Origin: Butyrivibrio sp. INlla21
Lineage (GTDB): Bacteria > Bacillota > Clostridia > Lachnospirales > Lachnospiraceae
NCBI RefSeq assembly: GCF_900116875.1
Contig: NZ_FPCC01000003.1
Coordinates: 1 to 64,000, forward strand
Reading direction: 5' to 3'
Length of the DNA: 64,000 nucleotides
Below are positions 23,243 through 32,592 of this stretch, in pieces. Below the pieces are notes generated by a model. That model was not told the DNA's origin and ran no database searches. It saw only the letters and a list, made by a program, of their open reading frames with translations. The first letter of the stretch is position 1; each line of letters starts with the position of its first letter. The position numbers were made by a program, and so were the translations under genes.

Positions 23243-24800
23243 CATCTCCTTCCTTAACAACAAATCTGCTGTATTGAACGGGTTTTTTAACTATCATCGA
23301 AAGTTCGCCTATATTAACGGTTGTACCGGGATAAGCGGTACCTTCAACGACAACCTGCGCATCCTTTGCCTCCGCAAGCTTAGCCATAAGATTGGCATAT
23401 TCATCTGAATCATCCTGAATCTCCTGAGTAAGCGTCTTATTCATTTCAATAAGCTTCTTGGCACTTTCAACCTGCTGAGGATTAAATTTAACGCCGGCCT
23501 TGAGCATCTTGGTAAAGCCTTCGATCGTAGGCTTGATGCTCTCTATTTTTTTCTGAGAATCAGCTATGTTTTTCTGAAGTTCTTTAAGTCTTTGCTTGAT
23601 CTGAGGATCCGCACCGACTTCAATAATGGTATTTGCACCCATTTCAGAGCCGAGAACCTTGGCCGTTATTTTATCAGCGGCACTAACTCTTCCGCCTGCA
23701 ATAAAGCCTCTTCTTCCGGTAACGTTTATCTCGGTTCCCGATGAAACATTGGAATGAAGTATGGATTCGCTCGTGATTCCTCCGCTTGCGGTAACCGTGG
23801 CGTTCTCAATGAATTTTGTTACTACATTGCCGCCCGCATGAATATTACCGCCTGCTTTTGCTCCGCATTCAAGTATAACATCGGCGCCCGCATCAAGTGT
23901 AGCTCCTTCTACAATGCCTCTTACATGGATATTTCCACCTGCTTTAACGGTAAAATTAGAAGCAATAAGGCCGTTAACCTCAACACTTCCTTCATAATCG
24001 ATATTTCCAGTTGAAACATCGACATTTTCAAGCGTAAGTACATCGGATACCATTATTCTGCCTTCCTTAACGGTAACATGGCCCGCAGTGGCAGCTGTCA
24101 AAGTAAGCTTATCTTCGGAAAGTACGGTATTTTTACCGGCTTTAATATATGTAGCCTTAACAGCGGCGGGTTTTATAGGTTCACCAAAAACGGTTGTTCC
24201 CGGTTGCCCCAAAACCTCGGGATGAAGTGTCGCAAGAAGATCACCCGCCTGAACATTGTTTATGAAATTAAGGTGGAAGTAATCAACGCTTCCGTCTTCA
24301 CGAAGAGTGGGTTTAGCTCTTAAATTGGCATTAAAATGAAGCTCTACGCTCGCATTTTTACCCTGAACAACTTCCTGGCCCTTTGCCACTAGGATATCCT
24401 TACAATATTCTCTGTGCTCAAAGAACTTATGAATATCCTCGGTCCGGATTCCGAATCTATACTTTCTGTAAGCCAGAGTATCAAGGAATTCTTTTTCGGT
24501 CATAAGCTCTCCGCCCTCTGTCGGAGGAATAAAAAATGCCGTGACACTCATACGGTCATTAGGAACGTAGAATTTGACATACTCTCTTTCAGGCAAAATT
24601 TGAGCATTATTAATCAAAACCACGTTACCATCCGCATTGGCCACAGCTTCATTTAAAACAGTCAGATCATATTCTATTTTTTTGTCCTCAAGGTAATCGC
24701 GGACATCAGTAAAATTTAAAGCATCTCCTCCGTCTGTTGGTGCAAATACTTTAATCCCGGTACCCTTAGGTGTGATAACAAGCTGGAAGTAACCGTTCAT
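23223..24800 (-). CDS. FapA/DUF342 family protein
   Basis: This 525-residue DUF342 (FapA, flagellar assembly protein A) family member has an N-terminal domain, then a beta-helical polymer-like core with Gly/Asn-rich turns (GNIDYEGSVEVNGLIASNFT, VKAGGNIHVRGIVEGATLDA, then AGGNIHAGGNVVTKFIE). A long coiled coil follows (residues about 415-475, KQRLKELQKNIADSQKKIES) and then a C-terminal tail. In several bacteria FapA relatives affect polar localisation of flagellar or signalling proteins; the role here is unproven. It is placed right after fliA, as in many clostridia. Confidence 0.88.
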   Translation of the reverse strand: MNGYFQLVITPKGTGIKVFAPTDGGDALNFTDVRDYLEDKKIEYDLTVLNEAVANADGNVVLINNAQILPEREYVKFYVPNDRMSVTAFFIPPTEGGELMTEKEFLDTLAYRKYRFGIRTEDIHKFFEHREYCKDILVAKGQEVVQGKNASVELHFNANLRAKPTLREDGSVDYFHLNFINNVQAGDLLATLHPEVLGQPGTTVFGEPIKPAAVKATYIKAGKNTVLSEDKLTLTAATAGHVTVKEGRIMVSDVLTLENVDVSTGNIDYEGSVEVNGLIASNFTVKAGGNIHVRGIVEGATLDAGADVILECGAKAGGNIHAGGNVVTKFIENATVTASGGITSESILHSNVSSGTEINVTGRRGFIAGGRVSAADKITAKVLGSEMGANTIIEVGADPQIKQRLKELQKNIADSQKKIESIKPTIEGFTKMLKAGVKFNPQQVESAKKLIEMNKTLTQEIQDDSDEYANLMAKLAEAKDAQVVVEGTAYPGTTVNIGELSMIVKKPVQYSRFVVKEGDVRLAPI

Positions 24801-24830
24801 CTCATAAACCCCTTTATATATATAGTTCTT

Positions 24831-25604
24831 TTATCTGGAATTGGTAACAAGTCCAAGATAATTACCCAATTTTTCCCTCATTTTCTGAAGAGCCTTGGTA
24901 TGAAGCTGAGATACTCTCGATTCAGATACTTCGAGAACCTCACTGATTTCCTTTAATGTAAGCTCTTCATAATAGTACAGCAAAATAACCTTCTTCTCTT
25001 TTTCGGTAAGAAGCTCCAAAGATTCCGCGAGCATCTTCTTAAGCTCTTCCTTCTCAACAGCCTCTTCGGGTTTGGTGAATCCTGAAGAATGATTGTTGGA
25101 ATCCTCGGGAATATCGGCGCCGGAATCCATAAACTCATTTAGAGATACCACGCCCGTTACCTTCATCTGATTCTGCCAATTCTGATACTCATCCTCAGAG
25201 ATATCCATTTTGGCAGCTATCTCAGCATCGGTCGCAACGTGACCGCTGTCTTTTTCGATCTCTCTTATGGCCGCTTCTATCTTTTTCTGTCTCTGTCTGA
25301 TAGTACGCGGTATCCAGTCCATCTTTCTTATCTGATCAAGAATCGCACCTCTGATACGAAGGCTTGCATAAGTTTCAAACTTAACATCCTTCATAAGGTC
25401 GAATTTGTCGATCGCATCGATAAGTCCAAAGATGCCGTATCCAACAAGATCGTCATACTCAACGTTAAATCCAAGATACATGCTGAGTCTACCCGCTACA
25501 AGCTTAACAAGAGGAGCATACTCTAATATGAGCTGCTCTCTAAGTTCTGCGGATTTAGTCTTTCCATATTCTGTCCATAATTTATTCTTGCCTGCTTCGT
25601 CCAT
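24831..25604 (-). CDS. fliA: RNA polymerase sigma factor FliA (sigma-28 / SigD)
   Basis: The 257-residue sigma factor for late flagellar and chemotaxis genes contains region 2 (LVKLVAGRLSMYLG, YDDLVGYGIFGLIDAIDKFD, then KFETYASLRIRGAILDQIR), region 3 and region 4 (LTEKEKKVILLYYYEELTLK, then ISEVLEVSESRVSQLHTKAL). RGAILDQIRKMDWIPRTIRQ is characteristic of the FliA/WhiG family. It would use the two sigma-28 sites in this window. The position near the end of the block equals sigD in Bacillus. Confidence 0.97.
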   Translation of the reverse strand: MDEAGKNKLWTEYGKTKSAELREQLILEYAPLVKLVAGRLSMYLGFNVEYDDLVGYGIFGLIDAIDKFDLMKDVKFETYASLRIRGAILDQIRKMDWIPRTIRQRQKKIEAAIREIEKDSGHVATDAEIAAKMDISEDEYQNWQNQMKVTGVVSLNEFMDSGADIPEDSNNHSSGFTKPEEAVEKEELKKMLAESLELLTEKEKKVILLYYYEELTLKEISEVLEVSESRVSQLHTKALQKMREKLGNYLGLVTNSR

Positions 25605-25624
25605 GTACCAGATCCCCGAATGTT

Positions 25625-25969
25625 TTATTCAAGAATGTCGTGAACTTCCATTGAATCGGAATCCGACTCTTCTTGTTCTTCAATACTTTCCTCTTCTTCG
25701 GGATTTTCCTCCTCAAGAAGTTTTTCTTCTTCGGCTTGTAATGCCAGAGCCTTCTCTCTATTTATATCCATAAAGCCCATGATCATCTTTTCGAACAAAA
25801 GAGATATCGCAACAAAGATGACCAATGAACAAAGGACTATCAAAAGCCAATCACGCATAGGATAGTGCTTAAAATACGTAAATACCGCAATAATTGCAGT
25901 CGCAGAAAGCACTATCAGCGGCGTGATGATCTTTTTATTGAATTTCTTTAAGTCTTCAGTTTCATTCAT
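25625..25969 (-). CDS. Small two-helix membrane protein with acidic tail
   Basis: The 114-residue protein of unknown function has two transmembrane segments (residues 15-31, IITPLIVLSATAIIAVF, and 41-58, WLLIVLCSLVIFVAISLL). Then comes a cytoplasmic or periplasmic tail of about 50 residues made mainly of Glu and Ser (EEEKLLEEENPEEEESIEEQ), ending EVHDILE. Its start overlaps the cheD stop by 4 bases (ATGA), so it is translated together with CheD, and fliA follows 20 bases on. Its setting suggests a role tied to chemotaxis or flagella; nothing in the sequence shows which. Confidence 0.7.
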   Translation of the reverse strand: MNETEDLKKFNKKIITPLIVLSATAIIAVFTYFKHYPMRDWLLIVLCSLVIFVAISLLFEKMIMGFMDINREKALALQAEEEKLLEEENPEEEESIEEQEESDSDSMEVHDILE

Positions 25970-26451
25970 ATTACTTTCTCAGGCTTTCCAACAGCTCTGA
26001 TAATATAATCCCCATTCTCAGGATAAAAAATGACCGTTCTTCCGTATGAGTCGCCGGTGTCCTGTGCAAGAACCGGTATATTAAGCTCTTTTAACTTCTT
26101 AAGCGAAGCGGCTACATTCCTGTCGCCGACTCGCATCGTTGCATTCTGTGATTGAAATGCAAACATCTGAGCGCCTCCCGCTATTTTGGCGACAAGCCTC
26201 GATTTGTTCGCACCCTTGGCAACAATCTGGTCTACAAGCTCTTGAATTCCGGTGTCCGCAAATTTAGGTATATTAGAGTTGTTTTTTATTTCAGTTGAAT
26301 CCGGCAACATTACGTGCGCCAGGCCACCTATCTTGGTGACGGGATCCCTTATCGCAATTCCTACGCAGGATCCAAGCCCTAAAGTGGTTATTCCGTCAGG
26401 GCTTACGCAAATGTTCAGATCGGCCATACCAACCTTAATAATCTGACTCAT
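25966..26451 (-). CDS. cheD: Chemoreceptor glutamine deamidase CheD
   Basis: The 161-residue CheD deamidates Gln residues of chemoreceptors and activates the CheC phosphatase. The catalytic residues appear in TTLGLGSCVGIAIRD (Cys) and GGLAHVMLPDS (His), with the active-site Thr in the FADTGIQELVDQI segment. The C-terminal part IPVLAQDTGDSYGRTVIFYP is also typical. It lies downstream of cheC with a 14-base gap, and the CheC-CheD pairing is common in Bacillus-type chemotaxis. Confidence 0.95.
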   Translation of the reverse strand: MSQIIKVGMADLNICVSPDGITTLGLGSCVGIAIRDPVTKIGGLAHVMLPDSTEIKNNSNIPKFADTGIQELVDQIVAKGANKSRLVAKIAGGAQMFAFQSQNATMRVGDRNVAASLKKLKELNIPVLAQDTGDSYGRTVIFYPENGDYIIRAVGKPEKVI

Positions 26452-26465
26452 ATAAGACCCCTTCG

Positions 26466-27098
26466 TTAATTTGAGATCTCTCCCATTCCCAGTGAAGAGA
26501 GAATTTTACTGTAACCGTCAATATCAGGTAATAGTATAAAGTAACCACTTAACTTAAGCTCGTCAAAAAACTGGGTCTCGATAAGAAGGATCTTATCCCC
26601 CATCATGCCGAACTGGATAGCCGGAACGCTTAAGATCGCAGCGGCCATATCAATTGCAACATAAGGAATTGAAGGAATAAGCTTAAGGTTAGTCATCATT
26701 GACAAGGAATTAAGGTATGAACCTGTGATGATATTGCCGACCTCTTTAAGAGCGGACATCTCAACCTCGTCAAACTCCTCATCTTCCGATTTCGGACCGG
26801 TTCCCATAAGTTTATCTACAAGATGTCTCGCAGCCTGCTTGCCAAGTAGGAACATAATGCTTCCGTCGATATCACCGTTAAGCGCAAGATAAATACCTGC
26901 CATGATCTTCTCGGCACCGCCCATAAGATCACCGACATCCTTAAAATCAAGGAGTCTTACCTGGGGCACACACATATCGACCTTGGTTCCAATCATCTGC
27001 GCAAGTGCTGTTGTGGCATTACCTGCACCAATATTACCCAGTTCCTTAAGTACGTCAAAATACTGGCTGGATAAATTGTCCAGATTCATCTCTCCCAT
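26466..27098 (-). CDS. cheC: CheY-P phosphatase CheC
   Basis: The 210-residue CheC dephosphorylates CheY-P and, with CheD, provides adaptation. The two active sites are visible: FDVLKELGNIGAGNATTALA near the N-terminus and ALKEVGNIITGSYLNSLS in the middle (the Glu/Asn pairs). ATG at 27098 has GGAGG upstream; a TTG six codons earlier would include that site in the coding region and is rejected. It sits between cheW and cheD. Confidence 0.95.
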   Translation of the reverse strand: MGEMNLDNLSSQYFDVLKELGNIGAGNATTALAQMIGTKVDMCVPQVRLLDFKDVGDLMGGAEKIMAGIYLALNGDIDGSIMFLLGKQAARHLVDKLMGTGPKSEDEEFDEVEMSALKEVGNIITGSYLNSLSMMTNLKLIPSIPYVAIDMAAAILSVPAIQFGMMGDKILLIETQFFDELKLSGYFILLPDIDGYSKILSSLGMGEISN

Positions 27099-27112
27099 AT
27101 TACTTCCTCCGA

Positions 27113-27610
27113 TCAACTTGCATTAGATGTTTTTTCTTTAACTTCCTTCTCGGATACAACGGCATCGAGATCGAGAATTGATACAAGTCCGCCGTCATAA
27201 TGTCCTACTCCGCTGACAAATGTGGCATTTGCTTTGCCTTTCTTGTCATCGTAGCGAACCTTCTCAATATTCTTGGAATCAAGTGTAAGAACCTGATTAA
27301 CCTGATCAACTATGATTCCAACAAGGTCTCCGGCCTCGGTCTTAAGGATAATGATACGGCTCTTGTCCGTTATAACATCCTCTTCAAGTCCCATCTTCAT
27401 ACGAATACTCATAACGGGAACTATCTCGCCTCGGATATTGATAACGCCCTTAAGGAACGCATCAACCTTGGGAACACGTGTGATCTGTTGCATTCTTACA
27501 ATATTGTCTATGAATTTGATGTTGATTCCGTAATACTCATCATCAATCTTAATAACTATATACTGAATAAGTTCTCCAACATCGGTAGTAGTCTCTCTAA
27601 GTTCATTCAT
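27113..27610 (-). CDS. cheW: Chemotaxis coupling protein CheW
   Basis: CheW (165 residues, a single SH3-like CheW domain) links receptors to CheA. Typical motifs: QYIVIKIDDEYYGINIKFID, VPKVDAFLKGVINIRGEIVP and VGIIVDQVNQVLTL. The C-terminal extension after SILDLDAVV is short and charged. It lies directly after cheA. Confidence 0.96.
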   Translation of the reverse strand: MNELRETTTDVGELIQYIVIKIDDEYYGINIKFIDNIVRMQQITRVPKVDAFLKGVINIRGEIVPVMSIRMKMGLEEDVITDKSRIIILKTEAGDLVGIIVDQVNQVLTLDSKNIEKVRYDDKKGKANATFVSGVGHYDGGLVSILDLDAVVSEKEVKEKTSNAS

Positions 27611-27643
27611 ATCGATTCATCCTTTCCTCGTATTAAACTACGA

Positions 27644-29755
27644 TCAGAAAATTGAATTAGTATCAAGAATAAGAGCTATCTCACCATCACCAAGGATAGT
27701 AGCACCGCTTATAAGCTTGCACTTATTGGTGTACTTGCCAAGAGGCTTGATAACAATCTCTTGCTGTCCCATAAGTTCGTCAATTACAAGTCCGACCTGC
27801 TGGTCACCCTTTCTTGCAATAACAACAACCATATCATCCTCGGGAGCCTTGGTGGATTCTGTGTCAAGAACCTCATTAAGTCTGACGATAGGTGTAACGC
27901 TTCCTCTTAAGTTAATAACCTCTCTGTTCTCAACAAGCTTAAGGTCTGCGGGAGAAACATCCTCAATACTCTGAATTGAATCAAGAGGAATTGCATATTT
28001 CTCTTCTCCGATGATAACCATGAGAGCCTGGATAATAGCAAGCGTAAGAGGTAATCTGATAACCCATGTTGAACCTTCGCCAAGCTTGGTCTTAACGGAT
28101 ACTTCACCGGAAAGTGACTCAACCTTGGACTTAACAACGTCAAGTCCGACGCCTCTTCCTGAGATCTCGGATACCTGCTTAGCAGTTGAGAATCCGGGAT
28201 GGAAAAGAAGTTCAACGCACTGTTTATCAGTTAAAAGAGCTGCCTGCTCAGCAGAAACAACGCCCTTTTCAATAGCTTTGTTCTTAACGGCCTCAGCATC
28301 AATACCGTTACCGTCATCGCCTACCTCGATAACAACGCTGTTACCGTCCTGGAAAGCGTGTAAGAAGATCTGTCCTACTTCAGGCTTACCTCTCTCGGCA
28401 CGAAGTTCAGCAGACTCAATACCGTGATCGGCACTGTTTCTGATAAGGTGCATCAAAGGATCACCGATCTCATCAACCACGGTTCTGTCCATCTCTGTAT
28501 CTTCACCGGTCATGGTAAGTTCCATCTTCTTACCCAGAGTCTTGTTAAGATCTCTGATCATACGAGGGAATTTCTGGAGAACGCTCTCGATAGGAACCAT
28601 TCGAACTTTCATGACTGATTCATGAAGGTTAGTCGTTACGCTCTCAAGATATTCAATCTGTTCATTAACGTTTCCGTTGCTGACACCAGAAGAATTGGCT
28701 GCGGAAATAAGTGAGTTCTTGGCAATGATAAGCTCACTTACAAGGTTCATAAGTACATCGAGTTTTTCGATATCTACACGAACCGTTCTGTTAACCACAG
28801 GCTTACCGACAGGCTTCTTTGCGCCACCGGCTGCAGCTGCGGGTGCAGGTGTATTAACCGCTGCGGGTGCGGGTGTTCCGGCTGTGGGAGCTGCCGCAGT
28901 TGAAGCTTCGGAAGAAGCTTCTTCTTTATCATCGGATCCCTTAGCACCGTTTAGATCAAATTCACCGACATCACAGCCTTCAACCTCGGAAACTGATTTA
29001 ACTATTTCTTCAATCTTTTCTTTTGACTCATCAGAAATAAGAATGAGACTGAAAGAAAAATCGAATTTCTCATCTTCAATATCCTGTGTATTGGGCTCTG
29101 ATACGACGATCTCGCCGACATCTTCAAGGCCCTTAAATACAAGGAAGCCTCTTGCAGCCTTCAAAATACAGGATTCCATAATATGTACGGTAATGCCGTA
29201 GATTTTTTTGCCCTGATTCTTAGCTTCTTCAAGAGTTGATCTTGCAGAAGAATCAAGACGTATTGCTCTGTAATCCGATGCGGGATCGGATCCGGGAGCG
29301 GAACTTTCAGCAGGCTCTTCGGCAGGTGCCGAATCTGAAGCTGCCGGAGCGGCATCACCCGATGCTCCGAGAGTACCGTTTCTGATATCTCCGAGAGCTT
29401 TTATGATATTCTGGTGTTCCTCCGTACCTTCGTCCTGATTCTCGGTAATGTTGTCAACATAACCCTGAATCGCGTCAAGACACTGAAGCAAGATATCGAT
29501 CATTTCAGATTTGATCTTAATCTTACCGGCACGAACGTCAGAGAATACATCTTCCATGTCATGTGTAAGATTCTGCATTCTGGTATAACCCATAGTACCG
29601 GCCATACCCTTCATGGAGTGAGCGGATCTGAAAATCTCATTGATACAATCCTCATTCTCAGGATCCTGCTCGAGAGTCATAATGTTATCATTGAGGGACT
29701 GAAGGTGCTCCTTTGCTTCGTCAAGAAAGACACTTAGATACTGGGAAACATCCAT
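27644..29755 (-). CDS. cheA: Chemotaxis histidine kinase CheA
   Basis: The 703-residue CheA has the HPt domain with phosphorylated His46 in IFRSAHSMKGMAGTMGY, the P2 response-regulator-binding domain (about 165-275), an Ala/Pro-rich linker (PTAGTPAPAAVNTPAPAAAA), the dimerisation helices, the ATPase domain (LMHLIRNSADHGIE, VGDDGNGID, then GRGVGLDVVKSKVESLSG) and a C-terminal CheW-like domain. It phosphorylates CheY and CheB. CheB is encoded just upstream in the operon and CheW just downstream; no cheY is nearby. Confidence 0.97.
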   Translation of the reverse strand: MDVSQYLSVFLDEAKEHLQSLNDNIMTLEQDPENEDCINEIFRSAHSMKGMAGTMGYTRMQNLTHDMEDVFSDVRAGKIKIKSEMIDILLQCLDAIQGYVDNITENQDEGTEEHQNIIKALGDIRNGTLGASGDAAPAASDSAPAEEPAESSAPGSDPASDYRAIRLDSSARSTLEEAKNQGKKIYGITVHIMESCILKAARGFLVFKGLEDVGEIVVSEPNTQDIEDEKFDFSFSLILISDESKEKIEEIVKSVSEVEGCDVGEFDLNGAKGSDDKEEASSEASTAAAPTAGTPAPAAVNTPAPAAAAGGAKKPVGKPVVNRTVRVDIEKLDVLMNLVSELIIAKNSLISAANSSGVSNGNVNEQIEYLESVTTNLHESVMKVRMVPIESVLQKFPRMIRDLNKTLGKKMELTMTGEDTEMDRTVVDEIGDPLMHLIRNSADHGIESAELRAERGKPEVGQIFLHAFQDGNSVVIEVGDDGNGIDAEAVKNKAIEKGVVSAEQAALLTDKQCVELLFHPGFSTAKQVSEISGRGVGLDVVKSKVESLSGEVSVKTKLGEGSTWVIRLPLTLAIIQALMVIIGEEKYAIPLDSIQSIEDVSPADLKLVENREVINLRGSVTPIVRLNEVLDTESTKAPEDDMVVVIARKGDQQVGLVIDELMGQQEIVIKPLGKYTNKCKLISGATILGDGEIALILDTNSIF

Positions 29756-29794
29756 AACCTATTTACCTCCGTAAGAAAATAAGAAACTAAAAAC

Positions 29795-30865
29795 CTAGTT
29801 CACGCCGACATTCATTATTATTTCCTGAGCCACATCGTCAAGCTTTACAACCTGATCGACAAGCCCGGCTACTGCTACTGCTTTGGGCATTCCGTAAACG
29901 GTACAGGTACTTTCTTCCTGTCCGATCACGTGAACTTTTTTCTTAGATTTTAGATTCTTGATTCCTTCCGTGCCGTCAGCTCCCATTCCTGTAAGAACAA
30001 CACAGCATATTTCGTCATAATCCGAATCCATAAGAGATTCATACATAAAGTTAGCGCAAGGCCTTACGCCTTCTCTTGTGGGTCCGTCCACATAGTGAAC
30101 AACGCTCTTTGAACCGTTCTTAACTATGTGCATATGCTTTCCGCCTCTTGAGATATAGACGGTTCCGACTTCCAAAACGTCTCCTTCGGCAGCCTCTTTA
30201 ACTCTTACTTCCGAAAGAGAATCGAGTCTCTCGGCAAGTGAAGCCGTGAATCCTTCCGGCATGTGCTGAACCAGAACAATAGGTGTTTTTATATTTTTTG
30301 GAAGCTTGGGTATAACGCTCTGAAGTGCACGAGGTCCACCGGTAGAGCTGGCGATGGCAACGATTCTGTTACCTGTGATCTTTCCGGCGGATTTAGTAAC
30401 CAGTTCAACTACCTTGCGTGATTCCTTGACCTCTTCGAAAGAAAAAGCCTTGTTTGTAACAGGCATTTTACTGTCTGCCACAGCCGCAAGCGTATCGATG
30501 AAATGTTTACTGAATTCATCGCCCTTACACTCAGATGCTCTGTCAGGTTTGTGTACAAAGTCCAAGGCTCCGAGATCAAGACAGTCGAGAGTGACCTTCG
30601 CACCTTCTTTGGTATCGGTGCTGGCCATCATAATCTTAGCCTTGATTCCCAGCTTGTTGAGCTCTTTGAGCATCGTGATTCCGTCCATCCTAGGCATGTT
30701 AATATCAAGTACTACGGCATCATACGAATTCTTCTTAAGGAGCTCCAGACCTTCGACTCCGTCACGGGCCTTGTCAGCCACCTGGAATCTTGAATCTGAA
30801 TTAATGATATCACTTAGAACCGTTCTCATGAGTGCAGAGTCATCAATTAACAAAATTTTTTTCAT
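29795..30865 (-). CDS. cheB: Chemotaxis methylesterase CheB
   Basis: The 356-residue protein-glutamate methylesterase has an N-terminal receiver domain with phospho-acceptor Asp54 (DAVVLDINMPRMDG) and a C-terminal esterase with the catalytic set in IASSTGGPRALQS (Ser), VLVQHMPEGFTASLA (His) and LTGMGADGTEG (Asp). It removes methyl groups from receptors during adaptation. cheR, its counterpart, is not in the window. Confidence 0.96.
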   Translation of the reverse strand: MKKILLIDDSALMRTVLSDIINSDSRFQVADKARDGVEGLELLKKNSYDAVVLDINMPRMDGITMLKELNKLGIKAKIMMASTDTKEGAKVTLDCLDLGALDFVHKPDRASECKGDEFSKHFIDTLAAVADSKMPVTNKAFSFEEVKESRKVVELVTKSAGKITGNRIVAIASSTGGPRALQSVIPKLPKNIKTPIVLVQHMPEGFTASLAERLDSLSEVRVKEAAEGDVLEVGTVYISRGGKHMHIVKNGSKSVVHYVDGPTREGVRPCANFMYESLMDSDYDEICCVVLTGMGADGTEGIKNLKSKKKVHVIGQEESTCTVYGMPKAVAVAGLVDQVVKLDDVAQEIIMNVGVN

Positions 30866-30867
30866 AA

Positions 30868-31593
30868 TTATGTTTGCTTCTTTCTGATTTTTCGTTCTTC
30901 TTCAAAGATAAAATGGATAATATCTTCTCTGGAAGTCTCATCAATATACACATATTGGATACGATGTTCAAAAAGTCCCGGTCTGCTTTCAAGCTCTTGA
31001 ACCTTCAGGATACTGCAAATCATCTCATATTCTTTATCATTTACGTTTCCGGGTAAACGATATGAGCAATATATGGTACTGCCTTCTTCATATCTGAAAT
31101 TGGATACGAACCTAAGTCCGCCGCCGCTTATATCAACAACTACGCTTCTCTGAAGCTGATTCTTGTTGTTATCGACAAGATATTTTCTGTTGTTTTCAAA
31201 TGCCTCCAGCTCCTCTTTGGAGCAGATTCTTGATTTTAATTCAAGAGCGCAACTGAATCTGTAATATTCCCTCCTTTGAAGTTTCTGAAGCTGGCTTGTA
31301 AGATCAAGCACCAGAATATACATGTTGTCGCTTCTGTATCTGTCTACAATCCTCGAATAGCACTGAAAAAGTCCTCTCGGGCTGTAAAAACAAAGACTGT
31401 ATTCACCGTCAACGGGAAGCAGGACGAGTTTCCCTTTTTCATAAGGCATCAGTACCTCTATCCTGTCATCCGACGTAACATCCATTATTTTACTCATGTA
31501 GATATGCCTTGTCCGCATATCCTCGTCCATCCAGATCTTTCCGGTGGCTTTTAATTCAACCCTGTTTCCGGGTGAAATGTAATCCGTGAGCAT
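30868..31593 (-). CDS. YcgR-type PilZ flagellar brake protein
   Basis: The 241-residue protein has an N-terminal YcgR domain and a C-terminal PilZ domain that should bind c-di-GMP. The two ligand motifs are intact: RxxxR at 108-112 (QRREYYRFSC) and DxSxxG at 154-159 (VVVDISGGGLRF). Homologues (YcgR; YpfA/MotI in Bacillus) slow the motor when c-di-GMP is high. Its place between flhG and cheB supports that. A diguanylate cyclase gene lies at 61.9-63.0 kb. Confidence 0.9.
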   Translation of the reverse strand: MLTDYISPGNRVELKATGKIWMDEDMRTRHIYMSKIMDVTSDDRIEVLMPYEKGKLVLLPVDGEYSLCFYSPRGLFQCYSRIVDRYRSDNMYILVLDLTSQLQKLQRREYYRFSCALELKSRICSKEELEAFENNRKYLVDNNKNQLQRSVVVDISGGGLRFVSNFRYEEGSTIYCSYRLPGNVNDKEYEMICSILKVQELESRPGLFEHRIQYVYIDETSREDIIHFIFEEERKIRKKQT

Positions 31594-31641
31594 AAATATC
31601 AGTAATCTCCATTCTGAATCTGATTATAAGTAAAGTAATAA

Positions 31642-32565
31642 TTAGTTGATCACCTTGGCTTCAGCCGCTTTGGGCTGAGTCGCCGAAAGCTTTCTTCCCG
31701 TAATGATATGTGAAAAGAAAGCAGCCATGCCCCTTTGCTTAACCTGCTCGGCATCGCCGGGATTCATAAGCTGACCGGCTATGTTTTCAAATGCCTTTAC
31801 CGATTTGGCATTGGGATATTGAAGCGATACCGGCGACTGCTGCATAACACTCTTTGCAAGATATTGATCTTGCGGAATAGCACCCATGTAATTAAGCGGC
31901 AATTTAAGATATCTGGCAACAACGGCGTTAAGCTTATTAAAGAGCTGTTGCCCTTCGTCATCGGAAGACACCCTGTTTGATACGACCTTGACCTGTGTGT
32001 TCTCTCTCGAGAATCTGGGTGACTGATTAAGTGCTTTCAAAAGAGAATACGAATCAGTGATCGATGTCGGCTCCGGTGTGGTCACAAGAATGATCTCACC
32101 GCTTGCAACAAGGAATTCCATAACAGCATCCGAAATGCCGGCACCAGTATCTATTATTATTATATCAGCTATAGCGTCGAGCTCTGCCAGATTGACAATA
32201 ATATATACAAGATAATCCCTGCTTAAGTTATACATTCCCGAAATTCCCGAACCGCCGGATATAAAGCCGACACCCTCGGGTCCCCAGGTGATGATATCTT
32301 TAATATTCTTACCCTGATAAATAAGATCACAGAGATTATGCTTGGGAACCGTGCCAAACATGATCTCAATATTTGCAAGTCCAAAGTCCGCGTCCAGAAT
32401 GATGACTCTTTTACCCATCTTGCGAAACTGTATCGCAAGATTGATGGAAACGTTGGATTTACCAACGCCTCCCTTACCGCTTGTTACAGTGATGATCCTG
32501 GCAAGAGGTCTTTGGGGCTTATTTGAATTTTTAATAATATTTCTAAGTTGCTGCGCCTGATCCAT
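31642..32565 (-). CDS. flhG: Flagellar number regulator FlhG (MinD-like ATPase)
   Basis: FlhG (YlxH/FleN, 307 residues) is a MinD-type ATPase that limits flagellar number and activates the FlhF GTPase. Seen: an N-terminal helix MDQAQQLRNIIKNSNKPQRP containing the FlhF-activating type of segment, the deviant Walker A IITVTSGKGGVGKSNVSINL, switch DADFGLANIEIMFGTVP, and IIIDTGAGISDAVMEF. It directly follows flhF. Confidence 0.95.
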   Translation of the reverse strand: MDQAQQLRNIIKNSNKPQRPLARIITVTSGKGGVGKSNVSINLAIQFRKMGKRVIILDADFGLANIEIMFGTVPKHNLCDLIYQGKNIKDIITWGPEGVGFISGGSGISGMYNLSRDYLVYIIVNLAELDAIADIIIIDTGAGISDAVMEFLVASGEIILVTTPEPTSITDSYSLLKALNQSPRFSRENTQVKVVSNRVSSDDEGQQLFNKLNAVVARYLKLPLNYMGAIPQDQYLAKSVMQQSPVSLQYPNAKSVKAFENIAGQLMNPGDAEQVKQRGMAAFFSHIITGRKLSATQPKAAEAKVIN

Positions 32566-32592
32566 AATGCTTTCCCCGAACTATGATGTAGA

